Shown piece by piece: positions 11,560 through 11,861 of a DNA stretch of 11,861 nt (the stretch's first letter is position 1; each line of letters begins with the position of its first letter). Source of the DNA: Lachnospiraceae bacterium UBA3863 (GTDB lineage Bacteria > Bacillota > Clostridia > Lachnospirales > Lachnospiraceae); NCBI GenBank assembly GCA_002392385.1, contig DGGX01000099.1, positions 1-11,861 on the forward strand, written 5' to 3'. Made by a program: the position numbers and the translations under genes. Below the pieces are notes generated by a model. That model worked only from the letters and a program-made list of their open reading frames with translations, searched no databases and was not told the DNA's origin.

Positions 11560-11861
11560 CTACTTATCAAAATATTTCTGCAGTACTTCGCTCATCTCGG
11601 CGCGGTCGCGGTCCTGTCTGGAGAGGAAGGTGTCGAGGGAGAGGCCTTTGCGGACGCTGATGACGGCGCGGCGGTGGCGGATGGCGGCGGAGGTGCCGGC
11701 CAGCATGATGATGATCAGGAGCAGGATGATCGGGACGCTCAGGAAGGGGGCGATGTAGACAGCCTCGATCTGGAGGGCGTCAGCGACGACCTGGACTTCA
11801 CCCTGGAGGTTGGCGATGCGGTGACCGCGGACCAGGAGGCGGTGGGTGTTGATGCCGTAGG
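11560..11861 (-). CDS. C-terminal part of a membrane protein of unknown function (partial)
   Basis: The minus strand is open from the window edge to a TAG at 11562-11560, giving 99 codons of a gene whose start lies outside. A polar stretch (YGINTHRLLVRGHRIANLQ, then GEVQVVADALQIEA) is followed by one strong hydrophobic helix rich in Ile and Leu (about fragment residues 36-54). A basic cytoplasmic-looking segment (RHRRAVISVRKG) and an acidic tail ending LQKYFDK close it. The clean terminator just downstream and the GC-rich codon pattern support real coding. I do not recognise the family; the rest of the gene would decide. Confidence 0.75.
   Translation of the reverse strand, partial: YGINTHRLLVRGHRIANLQGEVQVVADALQIEAVYIAPFLSVPIILLLIIIMLAGTSAAIRHRRAVISVRKGLSLDTFLSRQDRDRAEMSEVLQKYFDK

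Noticed and set aside
1..11861. CRISPR array, tRNA, rRNA, insertion sequence or prophage genes
   Set aside because: No regularly spaced repeats, cloverleaf, rRNA or transposase/integrase signatures were seen on either strand.

Overview
The window looks like an ordinary chromosomal segment from a GC-rich Clostridia species, most likely a gut Lachnospiraceae. The reasons are strong Shine-Dalgarno sites, a CIRCE heat-shock operator, a class II fructose-bisphosphate aldolase of the short Firmicutes type, and a PadR / HAAS-type membrane protein / DUF4097 gene cluster. The GC-rich codons leave long open frames antisense to almost every real gene; these are treated as shadows. No rRNA, tRNA, CRISPR array, transposase, integrase or phage gene was seen.

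Left part (1-5542): a plus-strand gene for a multi-pass membrane protein of unknown function (68-1084) converges on a minus-strand lon protease gene (1436-3751). The 351 bp between them holds a long hairpin, two copies of a 40-bp repeat and the lon terminator. Upstream of lon lies a sigma-A-like promoter with a near-perfect CIRCE operator. A pair of TGTGCACA palindromes sits outside the CIRCE, co-centred with it. Upstream of that is a minus-strand MFS transporter gene (3890-5266), divergent from the fructose-bisphosphate aldolase gene fba (5543-6406). The divergent spacer carries a promoter for each gene and two dyads that could be operators, one of them cre-like.

Right part (6406-11861): fba and the minus-strand block converge on a perfect 17-bp hairpin terminator (6459-6499). 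The minus-strand block reads, in transcription order: PadR regulator (11322-10954), HAAS-like membrane protein with a long polar linker (10886-9495), membrane-anchored DUF4097-type beta-repeat protein (9453-8662), RluA-family pseudouridine synthase (8622-7696) and a two-TM protein of unknown function (7602-6550). The first four have short gaps and are probably one operon. The last has its own candidate promoter and a leader hairpin. The padR promoter region is rich in dyads and short repeats, consistent with autoregulation. The window ends inside the 3' part of another minus-strand membrane-protein gene, which is followed by its own terminator.

I see no clear new multi-gene system. The most notable signals are regulatory: the nested symmetric operator at lon, and the palindrome-filled padR promoter and leader.
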